Source: Pseudomonas lopnurensis
GTDB lineage: Bacteria > Pseudomonadota > Gammaproteobacteria > Pseudomonadales > Pseudomonadaceae
Direction of reading: 5' to 3'
DNA: 64,000 nucleotides
NCBI RefSeq assembly: GCF_015070855.1
Contig: NZ_JADDIX010000053.1
Coordinates: 9,734-73,733, forward strand
The translations under genes were made by a program, and so were the position numbers. Below, one piece after another: positions 1-8,946 of this stretch (within the stretch, counting starts at the first letter, position 1; each line of letters opens with the position of its first letter). Under the pieces are notes generated by a model. The model saw only the letters and a program-made list of their open reading frames with translations, had not been told where the DNA came from and did not search any database.

Positions 1-623
1 CCGCCGGCCGCCAGGCCGCCGAGCAACGGCAGCGGTGGTTCGGCGTCGGTGAGGTAGAGCAGAAAGCCGCCACCGCTGACCAGGGCGATCACCGCCATCG
101 AGGTGGCCATGGCGCTGAGCAGCGGCAGCGGCGTGAACCAGAGCAGCGCCGGGACGATGAGAAAGCCGCCGCCGACCCCCATCAGCCCCGACAGCAGCCC
201 GACGCCGACACCGATGCCGAGCAGTGCCAGAGGACGTTCCTCGCCGCTCGCCTTGGCCGGCAGGGCGGCGCCGCGCCACATGCGCCAGGCCGACCAGAGC
301 ACCAGCAGGCAGAAGGCGACGATCAGCCAGCGTTCGGCAATGAACTGGCCCAGCCATTGGCCGGCGGCGTTGCCCGGCAGGCCGCAGATGGCCAGCAACA
401 GCACCGGGCGCCAGGCAACCTGGCCCATGTACGCACGCGGGATCGCGCCGATCAGCGCCGACATGGCGACCGCGCCAAGGCTCACGCCGATGGCGTCGCG
501 CAGCGGCAGGTGCAGGCTGAGCAGCAGCGGCAGGGCGACCAGCGATCCGCCGGCGCCGGTGAGCCCGAGCAGCAGGCCGAGAATCAGGCCGATGCCCAGT
601 GCTTCGAGCAACAGGATGTCCAT
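1..623 (-). CDS. TauE/SafE family sulfite exporter-like permease (3' end missing)
   Basis: The translation starts MDILLLEALGIGLILG and is almost wholly hydrophobic. It carries the two glycine-rich repeats typical of TauE/SafE (PF01925) permeases: LTGAGGSLVALPLL near residue 20 and LMGVGGGFLIVPALL near residue 160. Family members are inner-membrane proteins that export sulfite, sulfoacetate or other organosulfur anions; the substrate cannot be read from sequence. The gene runs off the left edge, so about 207 of an expected 240-270 residues are visible. The ATG at 623 is the first start after an in-frame stop near 648, but its ribosome-binding site is weak. No partner gene indicates the substrate. 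Confidence 0.85.
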   Translation of the reverse strand, partial: MDILLLEALGIGLILGLLLGLTGAGGSLVALPLLLSLHLPLRDAIGVSLGAVAMSALIGAIPRAYMGQVAWRPVLLLAICGLPGNAAGQWLGQFIAERWLIVAFCLLVLWSAWRMWRGAALPAKASGEERPLALLGIGVGVGLLSGLMGVGGGFLIVPALLWFTPLPLLSAMATSMAVIALVSGGGFLLYLTDAEPPLPLLGGLAAG

Positions 624-815
624 CAGCGCTCGCTTGCCAATCCGGGTTCGCTAGCGGAATCGGGGCAAGGGAGAGGGGCGGGGCGCATTGGTTACTCCGT
701 CGATTGTTGGATCGCTTCCCGGTTGGGCATGCCGGAAGTCTGGAGCGTTCCGCAGCGGGAACGAGCGGTGGGTGGCGCGTTACGGGCGAGCCCGTCGCAC
801 GGAGTGTAATCGCGA

Positions 816-1373
816 TCAGGGCGCCAGGGTACGGCTGAGGGTGAACGCGCCGCGCAGATCGCCTTCGCGGAAACCACGAGCCCGGTCCTGCGGATACCGC
901 TGGTCGAGCAGGCCGAGCAGCTCGGGCTCGAGGTTTTCGCCATGGCAGCCCAGGCAGGCTTCGGCGGTACCGATCGCCTGCATGTAGCGGTATTCGGCGC
1001 CGACGATTTCGCCGTGCGCGAGTTTCTCCAGCGGCTCGCCGGCGGCGGCACGCTCGGCGAACTGCCCGAGTACCGCGCGCTCCCAGGCATCCGGGGCGTT
1101 GTCTGGATTGCGGACCTTCAGCGCGGTGCGACCGATCTGCCACGGGGCCTTGCTGTGCTGGTCGGCAATTCCCGGGGCCAACAACTGGCAGGCTTCCACC
1201 GCCCTGGCCGGGCCGCCATCGGCCATCGCCTGTTTGACCGTGCCCAGCAACTGCTGCTGGAAGGCGGGAATCAGGTTGGCGGCTTCGCTGCGCAGACGTT
1301 CGGTGTCGGTTGCCGATGCGGCGTGTACGCCGAACGCGAGCAGGCCGAGGGTGATCAGGGGCAGCGCGTTCAT
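816..1373 (-). CDS. DUF3365 (Tll0287-like) periplasmic c-type haem protein
   Basis: This is a 185-residue protein with an N-terminal signal peptide (MNALPLITLGLLAFGVHAASA). Its single c-type haem attachment motif is C140-L-G-C143-H144, preceded by the conserved region around EYRYMQAIGTAEAC. The arrangement matches the DUF3365/Tll0287-like haem-binding domain, found in periplasmic cytochromes and in sensor domains. Here the domain stands alone, without kinase or cyclase output, so a small electron carrier or redox sensor subunit is the likeliest role. The start at 1373 has a clear GGAGG six bases upstream. It lies between a permease and mnmC without an obvious functional link to either. Confidence 0.85.
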   Translation of the reverse strand: MNALPLITLGLLAFGVHAASATDTERLRSEAANLIPAFQQQLLGTVKQAMADGGPARAVEACQLLAPGIADQHSKAPWQIGRTALKVRNPDNAPDAWERAVLGQFAERAAAGEPLEKLAHGEIVGAEYRYMQAIGTAEACLGCHGENLEPELLGLLDQRYPQDRARGFREGDLRGAFTLSRTLAP

Positions 1374-1721
1374 GGGGCCTCCACGGGCTGGGTTGATAGT
1401 GGGGGGAGTATAACCGGCTTCAGGCTGGAAGCCATTCCGCCCAGGGGCAGGCTTTTCCTAAGGCGCTGTCCCAGTTGCGTGTCGCTCGGAGTGTCGAGGT
1501 GTTCTGAACGTCCGTAGGAGCGGGCCGTGCCCGCGAAGCTTTGCGCGCTGGAATATTCGCGGGCATGGACTCGGCGTCCCCGCCCTCTCCTACAGGGATA
1601 CGTCTATCCGCAACAGCCAACTCGGACAGAGCCTTTCCTAATGGACTGTCTTGGACGTTCGTTTTGTGCTTCGCACACCGCTTGCGGTGCGCGGAGCGAA
1701 CCTACGACGCGTCCAGCTCTG
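1374..1721. other. Intergenic region with a REP pair, no gene seen
   Basis: This 348-bp gap lies between the convergently placed 3' end of mnmC and the start of the DUF3365 gene. It contains the REP-type palindrome pair annotated separately and otherwise only short non-homologous open frames. The part nearest 1374 should hold the promoter of the DUF3365 gene, but no convincing -35/-10 pair was found. Confidence 0.6.
1512..1596. repeat. REP-type inverted repeat pair (GTAGGAGCGGG class)
   Basis: The left unit reads CGTAGGAGCGGGCCGTGCCC and continues GCGAAGC. The right unit reads TTCGCGGGCATGGACTCGGC and ends in CCTCTCCTACAGGG, so the two face each other. This is the well-known Pseudomonas REP format, a palindrome around GCGGGC(A)TGCCCGC flanked by GTAGGAG/CTCCTAC. 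It matches the units at 21533-21613 and, more loosely, those at 3820-3886 and 23345-23421. No RAYT transposase gene is in the window. Confidence 0.8.
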
Positions 1722-3701
1722 CTATCCGCCCCTTATCAGCTTGCGCAGCAGGAAGCGGTTGGGGTGGCAGGCTTCGGCGACGTCGCGCGGCAGTGGCAAG
1801 GGTTCGCCTTCCAGCCAGCCGGCCAGCAATTCGCCGGACAGCGGGGCGCTGATCATGCCCCGCGAGCCGTGCGCGGTATTGACGTAGAGCCCGTCCAGCC
1901 AGGGGCACTCGGCTTGTGGAACCTGTCGGGTGTTCTTGCTCAATGCCGCGTAGGTTTCGGCGAAGCGTTCCTGATCGGCCAGCGGGCCGATCAGCGGCAG
2001 GTAGTCCGGGCTGGTGCAGCGGAACGCCACGCGTCCCTGCAGTGCAGCGGTCTGCTGCGGGTCGGCCTGCAGGCGTCGATAGAGATCGCTGGAAATCTCT
2101 TCGAGCATGTCCAGGTTGGACTGGTGCTCGGCCGCGCTGGGCGCCATGTCGGTCTGCTGGAAGTTGAAGCTGGCGCCGAGGGTATGGCTGCCGTCGCGTG
2201 GCGGCGCGACATAGCCCTTGGCGCAGAGCACGGTGCGCAGCTCGGCGCTTGCCGGCGTCGCGGGCAGGCAGGAAATCTGCCCGCGGATGCGCTTGAGCGG
2301 CAGCCAGGCGCTGTGCTCGAAGCGGGCCGCATCGGCGGCGCCCGTCAGGACCACCACCGGCGCCCGCGCCAGCAGCCGCTCGCCGGCCATGGCTTGCCAG
2401 TTGCCGTCGTCGCGTTGCAGTTCGAGCGCTTCGTGGTGGCGCAGCAGCTCGATGCCCGGCTGCTGCAGCAGCCACTGGCAGAGCGCCGGCGGGTGCGCCC
2501 AGCCGGCTTCCGGGTAGAACAGGCCGCCCTCGGGCAGGGCGACACCGGCCAGGGCTTCGGCCTGCTCCCGGGCCAGCGGATGCATCAGCGCGGCCGGGAA
2601 GGCGCCGGCCAGTTCGGCCTGGCGTTGCCGCTCCTTGTCGTCATAGGCGATCTGCAGCACGCCGCAGGCCTGCCAGTCATGGCCCTGCTGCAGATGCCGG
2701 AGCAGGCGGCGGGTGTAACCGAAGCCGCTGACGACCAGCCGTGACAGCGCCGTGCCGTGGGCCGAGAGCTTGAGGTAGAGCACGCCCTGGGGATTGCCCG
2801 AGCCTTCCCGGGCCGCCTCGGCATGCCGTTCGAGCAGCGTGACCTGCCAGCCCCGCGCGGCCAGGGACGCCGCCGTGGCGCAGCCGGCGAGGCCGGCGCC
2901 GATCACCAGTGCGCGGCGCTCCGGGGAGACGAAGGCCGGCCGGGCATACCAGGGCTTGACGTCGTTCCCGGGCGCGCCGACGAAACGGCCGCGCAGGATC
3001 TCCCGCTTGTGGCCGAAACCCGGCACTCGCTGCATGTCGAAGCCGGCCTCGATCAGCCCACGGCGGACGAAGCCGGCACTGGTGAAGGTGCCCAGGGTCG
3101 CGCCGGGGGCCGAGAGCCGCGCCAGCTCGGCGAACAGCGCCGGCTGCCACATTTCCGGGTTCTTCGCCGGGGCGAAGCCGTCGAGGAACCAGGCATCGAC
3201 CGTCGCGCCCAGGCCCGGCAGGGTTTCCAGCACGTCGCCGACCAGCAGCGTCAGCACCACCCGGCCTTGCCCGAAGATGAACCGCTGGAAGCCCGGATGC
3301 ACCGCGACGTACTGCTCCAGCAGCCGCCCGGCCAGGGGTTGCAGTTCCGGCCAGAGCGCCAGCGCCCGCGCAAGGTCGTCGCGGGTCAATGGATGCTTTT
3401 CGACGCTGACGAAATGCAGCCGCGCCCGGCTGTCGGCGACGCGCTCGAACAGTTGCCAGGCGCAGAGGAAGTTGAGGCCGGTGCCGAAGCCGGTTTCGCC
3501 GATCACCAGGCGCTGGTCCGGCTGCAGCGCGGCGAAGCGCTGCGCCAGCGCGTTCTGGGCGAGAAACACGTGCTCGGTTTCCGCCAGGCCCGAGGCGCGG
3601 GAGAAATACACGTCGCCGTAGCGGCGCGATTGCGGCTGGCCGTTTTCGTCCCAGTCGAGTTCGGCGTGCTGAAACCTGGGGGATGCGGGGCGATCTTGCA
3701 T
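1722..3701 (-). CDS. mnmC: Bifunctional tRNA 5-methylaminomethyl-2-thiouridine biosynthesis protein MnmC
   Basis: The 659 residues match the usual MnmC length. The N-terminal SAM-dependent methyltransferase domain (about 1-245) shows GETGFGTGLNF at 68-78 and DGFAPAKNPEMW at 174-185. The C-terminal FAD-dependent oxidoreductase domain (about 262-640) opens with the dinucleotide-binding motif VIGAGLAG. The oxidase part converts cmnm5(s2)U34 to nm5(s2)U34, and the methyltransferase part makes mnm5(s2)U34 at the wobble position of several tRNAs in the cytoplasm. It appears monocistronic, with REP units on both sides. The ATG at 3701 is preceded by a purine-poor region, so the start is likely but not certain. 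Confidence 0.97.
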   Translation of the reverse strand: MQDRPASPRFQHAELDWDENGQPQSRRYGDVYFSRASGLAETEHVFLAQNALAQRFAALQPDQRLVIGETGFGTGLNFLCAWQLFERVADSRARLHFVSVEKHPLTRDDLARALALWPELQPLAGRLLEQYVAVHPGFQRFIFGQGRVVLTLLVGDVLETLPGLGATVDAWFLDGFAPAKNPEMWQPALFAELARLSAPGATLGTFTSAGFVRRGLIEAGFDMQRVPGFGHKREILRGRFVGAPGNDVKPWYARPAFVSPERRALVIGAGLAGCATAASLAARGWQVTLLERHAEAAREGSGNPQGVLYLKLSAHGTALSRLVVSGFGYTRRLLRHLQQGHDWQACGVLQIAYDDKERQRQAELAGAFPAALMHPLAREQAEALAGVALPEGGLFYPEAGWAHPPALCQWLLQQPGIELLRHHEALELQRDDGNWQAMAGERLLARAPVVVLTGAADAARFEHSAWLPLKRIRGQISCLPATPASAELRTVLCAKGYVAPPRDGSHTLGASFNFQQTDMAPSAAEHQSNLDMLEEISSDLYRRLQADPQQTAALQGRVAFRCTSPDYLPLIGPLADQERFAETYAALSKNTRQVPQAECPWLDGLYVNTAHGSRGMISAPLSGELLAGWLEGEPLPLPRDVAEACHPNRFLLRKLIRGG

Positions 3702-3819
3702 GGGTGAGTCCTGAATGAAACGGGCGGCTCGGTAGAAAAGGAGGAAGTGCGCGGGCCGGAGAGCGTTCGCGGCGGCTAGTGTGATGTCTGGTTAGTTTGT
3801 CAACTCACTGGGCATTATG

Positions 3820-3886
3820 TTGTGGAGCCGGCTTGCTGGCGATCCCGGTCACCATTGCCGATGATCGCCAGCAAGGACCAGGCGTC
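3820..3886. repeat. REP-like inverted repeat (GGAGCCGGCTTGCTGGCGAT class)
   Basis: The unit GGAGCCGGCTTGCTGGCGAT is followed 20 bp later by ATCGCCAGCAAGGACCAGGC, forming a stem of about 14 bp (TTGCTGGCGAT/ATCGCCAGCAA). It lies between mnmC and the 3' end of gacS and resembles the element at 23345-23421. A C-run and AGGCGCCTACGCTCG follow. No poly-T tract is visible, so it is not a typical intrinsic terminator. Confidence 0.7.
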
Positions 3887-3975
3887 CCCCCCCCAGGCGC
3901 CTACGCTCGAAAGGGCTCTTGCACTTCTCCCGCGTCGCGGCAGCGCATGGATAAACGAACCGCCAAGACAGTCCA

Positions 3976-6732
3976 CTAGCTGTCGACGCGGGCTTGCTGC
4001 TCCAATCGGCCGATGGCTGCGTCCAGTTCGTCGAGCGCGGCTGCACTGTCGGGATGGTTCTGCTTGAGCAGGGTTTCGCTCTGCTGGCAGGCGCTGCGCA
4101 ACTGCGGCACGCCGCAATAGCGGGTGGCGCCGTGCAGGCGGTGCACGCGTTCGAGCAGCGCCTGATGGTCGCCGGCCTGGCGCGCCTCGCGGATCGTCTG
4201 GCGGTCGCCTTGCAGCGAATGCAGTAGCATGCCGAGCATGTCGGCGGCGAGATCGGCCTTGCCAGCGGCCAGGCGCAGGCCTTCCTCTTCGTCGAGTACC
4301 TTGAGGGTCTGCTCCGGTGCTGGCAACAGCTCCAGCGTGCGTTGCGGCTGGCTGCGCAGGGCCAGGCCGGTCCATTTCAGCACCACCTGGGCGAGCTGGC
4401 GTTCGCTGATCGGCTTGGTCAGATAGTCGTCGAGGCCGCTTCGCAACAGCGAGCGCTTCTCGTTGGCCAGGGCGTGGGCGGTGAGCGCGATGATCGGCAG
4501 CGGCGCGCTGTTGCTGGCGCTCTCCCACTGGCGGATCGCTTCGGTGGTCTGCCGGCCGTCCATTCCTGGCATCTGCACATCCATCAGCACCAGGTCGAAG
4601 GGGTGCTGCTTGACCGCGTCCAGCGCCGCGGGACCGTTGTCCACCGCGACGACCTCGGCACCCATGTCGCCGAGCAGGGTCTTCACCAGCAGCAGGTTGG
4701 CCGGGTTGTCGTCGACGCAGAGCACGCGCGCCGCGCGGCTGGGGGCGGGCTGCGCGGGTTCGGCATAGGCCAGCTGCGGGCGTACCAGTTCCAGCAGCAC
4801 GCGCTGCAGCTTGCGGGTGCAGGCGGGCTTGCCCTGCAGTTGGGTGTACGTATGGCTGTCGGGCAAGGCGTCGTGATAGTGGGCCTGTTCGGTCGTGGGG
4901 CAGAGCACCACGCACTTGCAGCCGAGGGTTTCGATCTCTGCCAGGCGCTGGCTGAGCTGCTCGGGCTCGATCTCGCGGCTGGTGACGCCAAGCACCGCCA
5001 GGTCGATCAGTTGGCTGCCCTGGCGCTCGGCATCGATCACCTGCTGCATCTGGTCGAGGCTGTCGAATGTCTGCACCTGCAGGCCGCAGCTTTCCAGCTG
5101 GTGCTGCAGGGCCTGGCGCGCCAGCGGGTGCTGCTCCAGCAGGGCGACGCGGCGACCCAGCAGGGCTGCGTGGGGATGGTCTTCGATATCGTCGCGGGCC
5201 TTGGGCAGGCTCAGGCTGATCCAGAACTCCGAGCCTTCGTCGGGAATGCTGTCGACGCCGATCTCGCCGCCCATCTGTTCGATCAGGCGCTTGGAGATGA
5301 CCAGGCCCAGGCCGGTGCCGCCGGGTTGGCGCGACAGCGAGTTGTCGGCCTGGCTGAAGGCCTGGAACAGCGCACGCAGGTCCTGGTCGGTCAGGCCGAT
5401 GCCGGTGTCCTGTACGCTGATGCGCAGCTGCGCGCGCTCGGCGTTGTCGCCCTCGACCATGGCGCGGACGGCGATGGTGCCCTCGTTGGTGAACTTGATG
5501 GCGTTGCTGATCAGGTTGGTCAATACCTGCTTGAGCCGCAGCGGGTCGCCCACCAGCGACAGCGGCGTATCGCGGTAGACCAGGCTGACCAGCTCCAGCT
5601 GTTTGGTGTGCGCCGCCGGAGCGAGGATGGTCAGGGTGTCCTCGATCAGGTCGCGCAGGTTGAAGGGAATGCTGTCGAGCACCAGCTTGCCGGCCTCGAT
5701 CTTGGAGAAGTCGAGAATCTCGTTGATGATCCCGAGCAGGCTGTCGGCGGACTTTTCGATGGTGCCCAGGTAGTCCTGCTGACGCGGGGTGAGGTCGCTC
5801 TTCTGCAGCAACTGGGTGAAGCCGAGGATGCCATTGAGCGGCGTGCGGATCTCGTGGCTCATGTTGGCGAGGAATTCGGACTTGATCCGGCTGGCCTCCA
5901 GGGCCTCCTTGCGCGCCAGGTCCAGCTCGATGTTCTGGATCTCGATGGTTTCCAGGTTCTGCTGCACGTCCTCGGTGGCCTGGTCGATGCTCTGTTGCAG
6001 TTCCTCGCGGGCGCTGAGCAGCGCTTCGGCCATGCGGTTGATGCCGGAAGCCAGCTCGTCCATCTCGTGGCTGCCCAGGGGCGGCAGGCGGGTCTCGAGA
6101 TGGCCATCCTTGAGTTGCGCGACGGCGCCTTTCACGCGCTGCAGCGGCTGGCTGATGGCGCGGCTCATGCGCAGTGCCAGCAGCGCGGTGATGATCAGGC
6201 CGGCACCGATCAGCAGCAGGCTGGTCAGCAGGCTGCGGTAGCCGCGCAGCAGCATGCCGTGGTGCGAGAGTTCCAGTTCCAGCCAGCCGATCAATTGCTC
6301 CCCGGAGCCGCGGGGGTCCTCGGCGAGGTTCAGGTGGCGGCTCAGCACCGGCATCAGGATGCGCGTATGGTCCAGGCTGCTGACGTGGGTGAGGCCTTCC
6401 GGATCGCCGGGCGGCGGCGGCGTGAGCATCCGCGGGCCGGCATGCACGCGCTGATTGCGCTCGGGGTCGAGGATGCTCACCGCGCGTACGTCGGCCTGAT
6501 CCAGCACCTGCAGCAGGATGCGCTGCAGGCGCTTGTCATAGCCCAGGTTCATGGCGGGCGCGGCGAGCGGGGCCAGTTGCTGGGCGATCAGTTGGCCGCG
6601 TTCGTCGAGCTGATGGCGCAGATCGGACAGCTGCATCCAGGTGAAGTAGGCACCCAGCACCACCGCCAGCAAGGTGCTGGGCAGCAGCGTCAGTATCAGC
6701 ACGCGGCCTCGAATTCCCAGGTCTTTCAGCAC
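3976..6732 (-). CDS. gacS: Hybrid sensor histidine kinase GacS (BarA-type)
   Basis: This is a 918-residue tripartite kinase that acts through a GacA-type response regulator on small Rsm RNAs (known for the family). In order it has a transmembrane segment at about 11-31, a periplasmic region to 166, a second membrane segment at about 167-187 and HAMP at about 188-240. HisKA follows with phospho-accepting H293 in [11 protein letters not shown], then the ATPase with N-box around LISNAIKF and GGTGLGL at about 471. A receiver domain has D718 in [11 protein letters not shown], and a C-terminal HPt domain has H867 in [11 protein letters not shown]. The start is a GTG at 6732 with GGGAG upstream and gives [10 protein letters not shown], the expected GacS N terminus. 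A longer frame to 6846 lacks family similarity. Confidence 0.95.
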   Translation of the reverse strand: MLKDLGIRGRVLILTLLPSTLLAVVLGAYFTWMQLSDLRHQLDERGQLIAQQLAPLAAPAMNLGYDKRLQRILLQVLDQADVRAVSILDPERNQRVHAGPRMLTPPPPGDPEGLTHVSSLDHTRILMPVLSRHLNLAEDPRGSGEQLIGWLELELSHHGMLLRGYRSLLTSLLLIGAGLIITALLALRMSRAISQPLQRVKGAVAQLKDGHLETRLPPLGSHEMDELASGINRMAEALLSAREELQQSIDQATEDVQQNLETIEIQNIELDLARKEALEASRIKSEFLANMSHEIRTPLNGILGFTQLLQKSDLTPRQQDYLGTIEKSADSLLGIINEILDFSKIEAGKLVLDSIPFNLRDLIEDTLTILAPAAHTKQLELVSLVYRDTPLSLVGDPLRLKQVLTNLISNAIKFTNEGTIAVRAMVEGDNAERAQLRISVQDTGIGLTDQDLRALFQAFSQADNSLSRQPGGTGLGLVISKRLIEQMGGEIGVDSIPDEGSEFWISLSLPKARDDIEDHPHAALLGRRVALLEQHPLARQALQHQLESCGLQVQTFDSLDQMQQVIDAERQGSQLIDLAVLGVTSREIEPEQLSQRLAEIETLGCKCVVLCPTTEQAHYHDALPDSHTYTQLQGKPACTRKLQRVLLELVRPQLAYAEPAQPAPSRAARVLCVDDNPANLLLVKTLLGDMGAEVVAVDNGPAALDAVKQHPFDLVLMDVQMPGMDGRQTTEAIRQWESASNSAPLPIIALTAHALANEKRSLLRSGLDDYLTKPISERQLAQVVLKWTGLALRSQPQRTLELLPAPEQTLKVLDEEEGLRLAAGKADLAADMLGMLLHSLQGDRQTIREARQAGDHQALLERVHRLHGATRYCGVPQLRSACQQSETLLKQNHPDSAAALDELDAAIGRLEQQARVDS

Positions 6733-6997
6733 GTTCCCATACTCCCGAGGGGCTGTTGCCAGCGCGCTAGTGTAGCGGTTCGGCGGGGTGGAATCTGCAG
6801 CATGGGTTGTCTCGCCAGGGCAATTGCGCCATGCGTCATTCCGCAACGGCCATTCGATAAAGGCGCTGGAGGCTGGAAAGCTGGACGAAGGAACGCCGGA
6901 TCCTCGCTCAATCTCGGGCCGCCTGTCGTTCAGCCTCCCGTGCTGTTTCGGCTTTGAGGCATGGCGCGATCCCTGGGCTGCCTTGACGCAGCGCCGC

Positions 6998-7624
6998 TCA
7001 ATCCAGGCCGCGAATGTCCTTGCCGTTGAAGTCCGGCAGTTTCCAGCGAAAGGTCATGGCCAGCACGCGGAACAGGAAGCCGCTGCCCAGGGCGAGCAGG
7101 GTGGCGACCGAAGTGTTGATCTGCAGCCACAGCAGCGCCACGTAGAACACCCCGGTGAACAGCGCCACGGTGGCGTAGAGTTCGCGCTGCAGCACCATCG
7201 GCACCTGGTTGCACAGCACGTCGCGCAGCAGCCCGCCGAAGATGCCGGTGATCACACCGGCGAGCACCACGATGGATGGATGCGCGCCCATGCCCATCGC
7301 CACGTCGCAGCCGATCACGGTGAAGGCCACCAGGCCAAGGCCGTCCACCAGCAGGAAGACCATGCGCAGATGGTGCAGGTGGCGGGCGATGAAACCGGTG
7401 ACGATCGCTGCACCAATGGTGAACGTGAGGTATTCCGGATGCGCGATCCAGCCGACCGGATAATGGCCGAGCAACACGTCGCGGGCGGTGCCGCCGCCCA
7501 GCGCGGTCACGGTGCCGAGCAGGCAGATGCCGAACAGGTCCATACCGCGGCGCATGCCCATGATGGCGCCGGACATGGCTTCGGCCGTGATCGCGATCAG
7601 GTAGATGATGTGCAGCAGTTCCAC
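6998..7624 (-). CDS. TRIC/UPF0126 family inner-membrane channel (YicG-like)
   Basis: This 208-residue protein has about seven hydrophobic segments. It carries two copies of the TRIC/UPF0126 signature: GGGTARDVLLGHYP near residue 44 and GGLLRDVLCNQVP near residue 131, each GG..RD. The fold is the prokaryotic counterpart of trimeric intracellular cation channels; the physiological substrate in bacteria is unsettled, so no transport role is assigned. It is transcribed divergently from the argP-like regulator at 7769 across a 144-bp gap, which suggests the regulator may control it. Its 3' end is 265 bp upstream of gacS, probably too far for a single tight operon. Confidence 0.9.
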   Translation of the reverse strand: MELLHIIYLIAITAEAMSGAIMGMRRGMDLFGICLLGTVTALGGGTARDVLLGHYPVGWIAHPEYLTFTIGAAIVTGFIARHLHHLRMVFLLVDGLGLVAFTVIGCDVAMGMGAHPSIVVLAGVITGIFGGLLRDVLCNQVPMVLQRELYATVALFTGVFYVALLWLQINTSVATLLALGSGFLFRVLAMTFRWKLPDFNGKDIRGLD

Positions 7625-7768
7625 GGCGGTCGGTCTCCGGGTAGGCCGCTGCTCCGTGATAGGGCAGGGCGGTTTGAAGGGGCGCGATTATGGGGCAGGC
7701 ACTGGCTTGAATTGATATGGCTAAGTATTTTTAGGCTATCCAAATATTTTCTTAATGAGCGGCTTGCG

Positions 7769-8677
7769 ATGAATCTCGATCCGAAGCAGACCGAAGCCTT
7801 CCGCTGCGTCATCCGCACCGGCAGTTTCGAACAGGCCGCGCTGCGCCTGCACCTGACGCCGCCCGCCATTTCCCAGCGGGTCCGTGCCCTGGAAAGCGCT
7901 CTCGGCAGCGCACTGGTGGTGCGCAGCCGCCCGTGCCGGCCCACCGAGACCGGGCAGCGCCTGCTGCAGTACCTCAAGCGCGCCACGTTGCTGGAAGCGG
8001 ACCTGCTCGCCGACCTGGCCGAGCGCAGCGATGCACCGCTGGTGGTGGTCGCGGCACTCAATGCCGACAGCCTGGGCACCTGGTTCTTCCCGGCGCTGGC
8101 CGAGGTGCTGATTCGCGAGCGGGTATTGCTGGACCTGACCGTGGAGGACCAGGACCACACCTACAGCCTGTTGGAGACCGGCCTGGCGATCGGCTGCATC
8201 AGCACCGAGCCCAAGCCGATGCGTGGCTGCACGGCGAGCCCCCTGGGCAGCATGCGCTATCGCCTGGTGGCCTCGGCCGGCTTTCGCCTGCAGCACTTCG
8301 CCAATGGCCTGACCCGCAACGCCGCGCGCAAGGCGCCGGTGGTCGCCTACACACGCAAGGACACCCTGCAGTCAGTCTTTCTGCTGCGCCGCCTGGGCTT
8401 GCCCGAAGGCGCCTATCCCTGCCACTACGTGCCCGGCGCCGAGCCGCATTTCAGTGCGATCCGCTACGGGCTGGGCTACGGCATGGTGCCCGAACTGTTG
8501 CTGCACGATGCGCTGCGCCAGGGCGAGGTGGTCGATCTGGCGCCGGACCAGCCGACGGACATCGCGCTGTACTGGCACACCTGGAAGGTACAGTCGCCAC
8601 GCATGGAGCATCTTTCGCGACAGATCGTCGAGGCGGCGCCGAAGATTCTCGGCAGGCCGTTGGGGCAGGGCGCGTAG
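7769..8677 (+). CDS. argP: LysR-family regulator, ArgP (IciA)-like
   Basis: This 302-residue LysR-type regulator has an N-terminal winged helix-turn-helix (QTEAFRCVIRTGSFEQAALRL, then PPAISQRVRALE) and a substrate-binding effector domain from about residue 90. Sequence style and features such as ALNADSLGTWF and GYGMVPELLL match ArgP, the lysine/arginine-responsive regulator that activates the argO/lysE exporter in other bacteria. No argO/lysE lies here; instead a TRIC channel gene is divergent. The ATG at 7769 follows an AT-rich stretch (7713-7757) that stands out from local GC-rich DNA and probably holds operators and promoters. Its stop codon TAG lies inside a dispersed repeat (GTAGGTTGGG) beginning at about 8674. 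Confidence 0.88.
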   Translation: MNLDPKQTEAFRCVIRTGSFEQAALRLHLTPPAISQRVRALESALGSALVVRSRPCRPTETGQRLLQYLKRATLLEADLLADLAERSDAPLVVVAALNADSLGTWFFPALAEVLIRERVLLDLTVEDQDHTYSLLETGLAIGCISTEPKPMRGCTASPLGSMRYRLVASAGFRLQHFANGLTRNAARKAPVVAYTRKDTLQSVFLLRRLGLPEGAYPCHYVPGAEPHFSAIRYGLGYGMVPELLLHDALRQGEVVDLAPDQPTDIALYWHTWKVQSPRMEHLSRQIVEAAPKILGRPLGQGA

Positions 8678-8834
8678 GTTGGGTTGAGCCGCATTGCGGG
8701 GAAGCCCAACAGCGCATACCGCGCAGCCCAAGGCCATGCGCGCGGGCTTCCTGCAGCCGAAAGGCAATGGCGTGACGGATGCGCCGCCTGATGCATCGTC
8801 GCGTTGGGCTTCGCTGCGCTCAACCCAACCTACA
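8674..8834. repeat. Dispersed inverted-repeat element, GTAGGTTGGG family, copy 1
   Basis: The left arm GTAGGTTGGGTTGAGCCGCA with GAAGCCCAAC is mirrored by the right arm GTTGGGCTTCGCTGCGCTCA ending in ACCCAACCTAC. The roughly 160-bp element has a non-palindromic centre of about 85 bp. It supplies the stop codon of the preceding argP-like gene and ends about 110 bp before cysM. Related copies occur at 42729-42823 and 57129-57427. It has no coding capacity, so it looks like a non-autonomous miniature element or REP-like sequence. Confidence 0.75.
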
Positions 8835-8946
8835 TGCACCCGGCCTGCGATTCGGAGCCGATCCATGCGGCCGCTTCGGCTACACGGTCTGCCCGTCGCC
8901 GGCGGTTGCCGTTATCATGTTCGCCTTTTCAGACGCGTGCGCCGCC

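Noticed and set aside
6788-7768. Upstream extension of the argP-like gene on the plus strand
   Set aside because: It would run antisense through the TRIC-channel gene; LysR homology begins exactly at the ATG at 7769.
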